A stretch of DNA of 55,830 nt, from the NCBI GenBank assembly GCA_022825665.1, contig JAJDWI010000023.1, forward strand, positions 1 through 55,830. Reading direction: 5' to 3'. The DNA is from Candidatus Poribacteria bacterium (GTDB lineage Bacteria > Poribacteria > WGA-4E > WGA-3G). Made by a program: the position numbers and the translations under genes. How positions within the stretch are numbered: the first letter of the stretch is position 1; every line of letters starts with the position of its first letter. The notes below the pieces were generated by a model. That model was not told the origin of the DNA. It saw nothing but the letters and a program-made list of their open reading frames with translations, and did no database searches. Shown here piece by piece: positions 51,224-55,830 of the stretch.

Positions 51224-54200
51224 ATGTGGTCAAAAATCACTGAAGTTGCTCTGAGAAATAAACTCCTCGTTATATGTGGTGTTATCGCTGCAGGTATTAT
51301 CGGTTTCAGAATGTTTCAGACTGCACCTATAGACGTATATCCAGATATCAATCCACCACGAATAACTGTGTTGACAGAGGCACACGGATGGTCACCAGAG
51401 GAGATGGAAACCCTTGTAACTTTACCAATTGAAAGCTCTATGAATGGTGCCCCAGATGTAACCCGTGTACGGTCATCATCTGCTATTGGTTTATCACTTG
51501 TTTTTGTTGAGTTTGAGTGGGGTATGGATATCTATCTTGCCCGACAGATGGTATCTGAAAGACTATTACTTGTTGCCCCCAACTTACCAGAAGGTGTGGA
51601 TGCCCCTATTATATTACCTACATCCTCGCTTTTAGGTGAGATAATAGAATACGCCCTTATTGACGAATCAGAAGAGGGTCATGATCCGATGGAGATGCGT
51701 GATATTGCAGATTGGACAGTCCGTTTTCGTCTGCAATCACAGGGAGGAATTGCAAATGTCATCAATATTGGTGGTTACGTCAAACAATTCCAGGTATTCG
51801 TCAATCCTGATCGGTTGGTAAGTTACGGAATTTCACTTGAGGATGTTGCACATGCCCTTGAAAAGAGTAACGATAATGCCGCAGGCGGTTTTCTTATTAA
51901 GGGCTCAAGTGAACTGATGATCCGGGGTTTAGGCAGGATTTCGTCTGTTGAAGATATAGAAAATGTAGTGATCGGTGTCCGTACACACAATACACCTATA
52001 CTTGTAAAAGATATCGCAACAGTAAAAATTGGATCTCTGCCCGAAATTCGTAGGGGTGCTGGGAGTCGGAACGGAAATGAAACCGTTTTAGGTAAGGTTG
52101 TAAAGCAACCCGGTATCAATACACTCGCCTTAAGTGATAAAGTAGAAGAGGAACTAAACTCACTTGAAAAATCATTACCGCAAGATGTTAAGATAGAGAT
52201 AGAATATGCACAAGCGAATCTAATTCGTCGTGCAGTTGATACCGTTAAAGAGGCATTGAGAGATGGTGCAATTCTGGTTGTAATTGTGCTGATAATCTTT
52301 TTATTCAATATCCGAACTGCGTTGATTACACTTACTGCAATCCCATTATCCTTGATTATTGCTGTCATCGTGTTACTATCACAGGGTGACACTCTCAACA
52401 TCATGACATTGGCAGGATTGGCGATTGCTGTTGGTATGGTGGTTGACGATGCCATTGTGTATGTTGAAAACATCTTTAGACGATTGCAAGAGTATTTTCA
52501 TTTACGGGAATTAGGAGATGAGACAAAGGAAACACCGACTCAGGTTGTTACGCGTGCAAGTGATGAGATGCGTGTATCTATTGTTTTCGCAACCCTAATT
52601 ATCATACTTGTATTCCTACCTTTGTTTAGTCTGAGTGGTATAGAAGGTAGAATGTTCCGTCCACTCGGTTGGGCGGTAGTAATATCAATGGCTGCATCGT
52701 TGCTGGTTGCTCTGACAGTGGTGCCAGTTCTGAGTGAAATGTTGTTGGGACGTGTAAGAGATATTCCGTTGCATGAACCCGTTCCAAGTGTAAATTCTGT
52801 TGGTAAACGGATTTCTAACTTTTTCCGAAATCTTGTAGTGAGATGGCGGTTGTTTGTTGTTGCATTAGCACCTGATTCTGATGTTGAAAGTGCCTTAACG
52901 CTACAACCTGTTGTGATGTGGATTAAGCGTGCATATCGTCCTATACTCTCATTAGCTATACGTTTGCGGTGGTTAGTGATTGCTGTAGCTTTGTTGTTGG
53001 TAATATTGACCATAGCAGCCATTCCGAGATTAGGAAGAGAGTTTTTACCCGTAATGGATGAAGCAACATTTACGATAAGTGTTTATTCTCCACCAGGTAC
53101 TTCACTAAATGAATCCACTCGGATTGGTCGTGAAATGGAAAAGCGTTTGTTGGAAATACCAGAAGTAACAAGTGTTAGTAGTCGGACAGGACGGGCTGAA
53201 GCGGATGAACATGCACACGATGTAAATACTCATGAAATTGTGTTGAATTTCATTCCTCCTGATAAACGAGAAAAAACACGTGAAGAACTTCTCGCAGAAG
53301 TGCGAGAAATGCTTTCTACCGATAATTTTCCCGGCGTTCAGGTATCCGTTGGGCAACCGATACAACATCGACTGGATCATCTATTGTCAGGCGTGAATGC
53401 ACAGGTTGCTTTAAAGCTGTTTGGTCCTGATCTTGAGACACTAAGACAGAAGGCAGAGGAAATAAAACTTGTTATGTCAGGTATTGATGGTGTCACTGAT
53501 TTACAGGTAGAACAACAAGTGCGTGTTGAACAACTTCAGATTAAAGTAAAACGGAATGAAGCAGCTCGTTACGGGTTAAGTGTACAAGACATCACCCATT
53601 TTGCAGAAGCAGCATTCAAAGGTGAGACAGTCAGTCAAATCATTCAAGGTCAACGTCAGTACGATCTTGTGGTTAGGATCGATCCTACGCTTGTCAACAC
53701 TGTTGAGTCATTTGGTAATTTCAAATTACAAACACCTTCAGGTGCATTCATTCCGTTAAAACAGGTTGCAAACGTAGGGTATGGCTTAGGACCTAACACA
53801 ATCAATCGTGAGAACGTATCTCGTAGGATTGTGATTCAATGCAATGTCCAAGAAAGAGATTTGGGGAATTTTATTGGTGAAGTTCAAGAGGAAATTGAAG
53901 CACATGTAAATTTACCCGATGAATATTTTCTCACCTATGGTGGACAGTTCGAAAGCCAGCAAAGAGCACAACAACGTATACTTATCCAATCCGCTTTTGT
54001 ATTTATCGGTATATTTATTTTACTGTATCTTGCAATGGGTTCCATGCGACTTTCTATATTAGTTATTCTAAACCTACCCCTTGCGTTAATTGGTGGTGTG
54101 GTCAGTGTTTTCCTTACGGGTGGTATATTGAGTATTCCGTCTATGGTGGGCTTTATTCTATTGTTTGGAATTGCTGTCCGAAATGGAATCATTTTAGTTT

Positions 54201-54469
54201 CACATATCAATGCTTTGCGATCCGAAGGTATGTCGTTATATGACGCAGTAATAAAAGGTGCATCTGAACGGATTAGTCCTGTTTTAATGACAGCCTTAAC
54301 AACTGGTTTAGGAATGCTACCGCTTGCACTTGCACACGGTTCCGGTGCGGAACTTCAGAAACCACTTGCTATTGTAATCAGTGGAGGAATGATAACGGCA
54401 ACCTTTTTAACGTTGCTTGTTCTACCAGCGTTGTATTACCTTGTTGAAAAACGTGCTGGTGAAGGTTAA
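51224..54469 (+). CDS. czcA: Heavy-metal-efflux-type RND transporter (CzcA/CusA family)
   Basis: A 1081-residue inner-membrane RND pump with 12 predicted helices and two large periplasmic loops, opening PIDVYPDINPPRITVLTEAHGWSPEE as in CzcA/CusA. In helix 4 the numbering coincides with Cupriavidus CzcA: Asp408 and Glu415 are kept (VDDAIVYVEN), but the position of Asp402 is Ala in LAIAVGMVVDD. It therefore lacks the classic DFG...DGA...VEN signature of zinc/cobalt/cadmium pumps, so the exported ion is uncertain. It starts 25 bp after the adaptor gene and forms one operon with it. Confidence 0.92.
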   Translation: MWSKITEVALRNKLLVICGVIAAGIIGFRMFQTAPIDVYPDINPPRITVLTEAHGWSPEEMETLVTLPIESSMNGAPDVTRVRSSSAIGLSLVFVEFEWGMDIYLARQMVSERLLLVAPNLPEGVDAPIILPTSSLLGEIIEYALIDESEEGHDPMEMRDIADWTVRFRLQSQGGIANVINIGGYVKQFQVFVNPDRLVSYGISLEDVAHALEKSNDNAAGGFLIKGSSELMIRGLGRISSVEDIENVVIGVRTHNTPILVKDIATVKIGSLPEIRRGAGSRNGNETVLGKVVKQPGINTLALSDKVEEELNSLEKSLPQDVKIEIEYAQANLIRRAVDTVKEALRDGAILVVIVLIIFLFNIRTALITLTAIPLSLIIAVIVLLSQGDTLNIMTLAGLAIAVGMVVDDAIVYVENIFRRLQEYFHLRELGDETKETPTQVVTRASDEMRVSIVFATLIIILVFLPLFSLSGIEGRMFRPLGWAVVISMAASLLVALTVVPVLSEMLLGRVRDIPLHEPVPSVNSVGKRISNFFRNLVVRWRLFVVALAPDSDVESALTLQPVVMWIKRAYRPILSLAIRLRWLVIAVALLLVILTIAAIPRLGREFLPVMDEATFTISVYSPPGTSLNESTRIGREMEKRLLEIPEVTSVSSRTGRAEADEHAHDVNTHEIVLNFIPPDKREKTREELLAEVREMLSTDNFPGVQVSVGQPIQHRLDHLLSGVNAQVALKLFGPDLETLRQKAEEIKLVMSGIDGVTDLQVEQQVRVEQLQIKVKRNEAARYGLSVQDITHFAEAAFKGETVSQIIQGQRQYDLVVRIDPTLVNTVESFGNFKLQTPSGAFIPLKQVANVGYGLGPNTINRENVSRRIVIQCNVQERDLGNFIGEVQEEIEAHVNLPDEYFLTYGGQFESQQRAQQRILIQSAFVFIGIFILLYLAMGSMRLSILVILNLPLALIGGVVSVFLTGGILSIPSMVGFILLFGIAVRNGIILVSHINALRSEGMSLYDAVIKGASERISPVLMTALTTGLGMLPLALAHGSGAELQKPLAIVISGGMITATFLTLLVLPALYYLVEKRAGEG

Positions 54470-54532
54470 AGCACGTGTCAACCTATATTTGTATCAGACG
54501 TTGTATTATAATGATATAACATCAATTAGTCA

Positions 54533-54562
54533 TTGCAGCTTAGCAAAATAGTAGTGTATAAT
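54533..54562 (+). promoter_or_regulatory. Possible promoter of the downstream secreted-protein gene
   Basis: TTGCAG (54533-54538), 18-bp spacer, TATAAT (54557-54562). The -10 is perfect, the -35 weak. A start near 54570 would leave a leader of about 38 bases before the ATG at 54608. Confidence 0.4.
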
Positions 54563-54607
54563 AGAATAATCGGTTGTAAAATAAATAATTCAAGCGAGGA
54601 ACACATT

Positions 54608-55375
54608 ATGAAACGCACATATTGTAGCAGTATCTTCAGAGTTGTCCTTTTTCTTTTTCTCATCGCAGGTGTTTTTTCGGTGAGCGAAGCAGAATTGGAA
54701 ACTTTGAAGATAGAAATTTCCGATGTTGTTACCCATGCCGATGAAATCAACATCCGTAGGTTGTTGACACCGTGGGCAGACCCTAAAGATGTAAGTTTCC
54801 ATACCCCCGTTGATAAAAACGGTAGGAAAAGACTTTTCAGCACAGTCGTTGAAGTAAAACCGAGACGAGGCGTTTCAAAGTATAGCGAGACACATGCATT
54901 TGATGTATACGATATTATGCGTCAGTTAAAGGATTCACGTTATCGTGGACGGCACGGTCTTAGTCAGGTTCGCCTTATCAAAACCGAAGCAACAGTTAAG
55001 GGTAGATTGTTCTCTTATCCCGGATATTCCCGTAGTCATATTCGCGATGTTCCCTTGTGGGCTCGTTATAGACCAGATTCATCTCAGCTTCTGCATGCCC
55101 TGACAACTGGTCCAGATGACCAGAAGTTTGTGTTTACTACATCGCCAGAATATGACCAATTACGTATTGATGCTGGAAAAAAGAACGAACTGGTTGAGTT
55201 ACAAGGTAAGGTTGTTGGATTTGATGGACCATATCCGATTCTGAAAGTTGTGGACTATAAAATTGGTAATAGGAAATACCAAAGACCACCACTTCCCGAA
55301 ACAGAACTCAAAGAAGAAAGTAAAACTTCTGAGGAGAAGAAACCTAAATACGATTATATCGAAGAGGATCGGTAA
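54608..55375 (+). CDS. Secreted protein of unknown function next to the metal-efflux operon
   Basis: A 255-residue protein with a signal peptide (about residues 1-23; VVLFLFLIAGVFSVSEAE). After it, residues about 25-75 alternate strand-helix-strand (LKIEISDVVTHADEINIRRLLTPW), reminiscent of, but not clearly, a metal-associated HMA fold. Residues about 190-225 (VELQGKVVGFDGPYPILKVVDYKIG) look like a beta-barrel. The last 20 residues are Lys/Glu-rich. The start at 54608 has GCGAGGAAC upstream; no upstream ATG is supported. It has its own promoter candidate and may assist the pump, but no family is recognised. Confidence 0.65.
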   Translation: MKRTYCSSIFRVVLFLFLIAGVFSVSEAELETLKIEISDVVTHADEINIRRLLTPWADPKDVSFHTPVDKNGRKRLFSTVVEVKPRRGVSKYSETHAFDVYDIMRQLKDSRYRGRHGLSQVRLIKTEATVKGRLFSYPGYSRSHIRDVPLWARYRPDSSQLLHALTTGPDDQKFVFTTSPEYDQLRIDAGKKNELVELQGKVVGFDGPYPILKVVDYKIGNRKYQRPPLPETELKEESKTSEEKKPKYDYIEEDR

Positions 55376-55620
55376 ATTCTATCATACAGTGGGTGTGCTA
55401 ATAATATCACACCATAAGCGTCAATTTAAGGACGAGATGCGTTTGTAGTCGCGCAATTCATTGCGCCTCTTATACCATTTCTAATTGACAATTTGTCAAT
55501 CGATTCTCGCTTGCAACACCCGAAATGAAACGCGTAGGTTGGAGCGAGCGTACCAACCTCCAACATTGTGTTTGAACCAGGATGGACAAGATTACAAGAT
55601 TCTCAGGATTGGGAGTTGGT
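55376..55620. repeat. Intergenic repeat modules (GCGC palindrome, ATACCATTTCTAA terminus)
   Basis: The GCGC-palindrome unit lies on the minus strand at 55438-55473 with the same downstream tail as the 12.56 kb copy, joined to TATACCATTTCTAA (55471-55484) as in the 39.6 kb element. A perfect ATTGACA/TGTCAAT stem (55484-55500), a GGTTGGAGCGAGCG unit (55534-55565) and a CCAGGAT-type unit (about 55577-55615) follow. Confidence 0.6.
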
Positions 55621-55830
55621 GAGTATATATTTCGTTGCAAAGGATGAACGTGTACATTTTGCAAAGGAACATTGGCATACAGATCTCTTATCCTGGAAAT
55701 CCTGAAATCCTGGAAATCCTGGTTCAGACAACAGGTAATTCAGACAGACAAGAATCACTATAAGAGACTTGTCTTCCAATGTTCCTTTGTCAAAAGTAGC
55801 CCTTCATCCTTTGCAATAGAATATATACTC
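55621..55830. mobile_element. Miniature inverted-repeat element of about 210 bp at the window edge
   Basis: The 55 bases at 55621-55675 and the complement of 55776-55830 match at 46 of 55 positions, sharing GAGTATATATT, TTGCAAAGGATGAA and CAAAGGAACATTGG. They enclose 100 bp without a gene, including an ATCCTGGAAATCC-type unit. The right arm ends at the last base of the window, so flanking target duplication cannot be judged. Confidence 0.6.

Overview
The window is an AT-rich stretch from a Gram-negative (diderm) bacterium. Evidence for an outer membrane is a TolC-type outer-membrane factor with its RND pump and a lipoprotein signal peptide. The gene mix (WD40 proteins, LRR-plus-dockerin proteins, DUF1501, phytanoyl-CoA dioxygenase family, several Gfo/Idh/MocA oxidoreductases, mandelate-racemase-type enzymes, a sulfotransferase and many short palindromic repeats) most resembles genomes of Candidatus Poribacteria (sponge or marine-particle associated). 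That assignment is inference from gene style; no rRNA gene is present to confirm it.

Layout. 0.2-3.3 kb: minus-strand secreted WD40 protein and a branched-chain-amino-acid-type binding lipoprotein. 3.5-6.0 kb: plus-strand sulfotransferase, oxidoreductase and HAD hydrolase. 6.0-7.0 kb: an apparently intact IS982-family insertion sequence with 17-bp perfect inverted repeats. 7.1-8.3 kb: a geranylgeranyl-reductase-family flavoprotein interrupted by one in-frame TGA exactly where the family has a conserved Cys, followed by a hairpin with the spacing of a bacterial SECIS element; this is a strong selenoprotein candidate. 8.4-18.7 kb: DnaJ-domain protein, zinc-ribbon membrane peptide, a creatininase/PhyH/sarcosine-oxidase cluster, a dehydrogenase, SixA, a secreted repeat protein and RecG. 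18.7-24.1 kb (minus): a deoxyhypusine-synthase-like protein, SMC and ComF.

24.5-33.3 kb (minus): a closely spaced run of epimerase, enolase-superfamily dehydratase, SDR, TatD and xylose-type permease, ending in a remarkable 1341-residue continuous reading frame that joins an ECF sigma factor, a full FtsZ GTPase and the PHP plus polymerase core of DNA polymerase III alpha. 34.6-43.6 kb: DUF1501, RsmD, a GH36-like glycosidase, a PAP-phosphatase-like enzyme, two oxidoreductases and a TPR protein. 43.6-46.9 kb (minus): an oligogalacturonate-lyase-like propeller protein and a secreted LRR/glycosidase/dockerin protein in one transcription unit. 47.3-55.4 kb: a heavy-metal-type RND efflux operon with a Cys/His-rich leading gene behind a near-consensus promoter, and a secreted protein of unknown function.

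The longer intergenic gaps (12.3, 24.2, 33.3, 39.6, 46.9 and 55.4 kb) are mosaics of shared short repeat modules, including two miniature inverted-repeat elements. No tRNA, rRNA or CRISPR array was seen. The two observations most deserving follow-up are the in-frame TGA/SECIS-like gene and the sigma-FtsZ-polymerase fusion.
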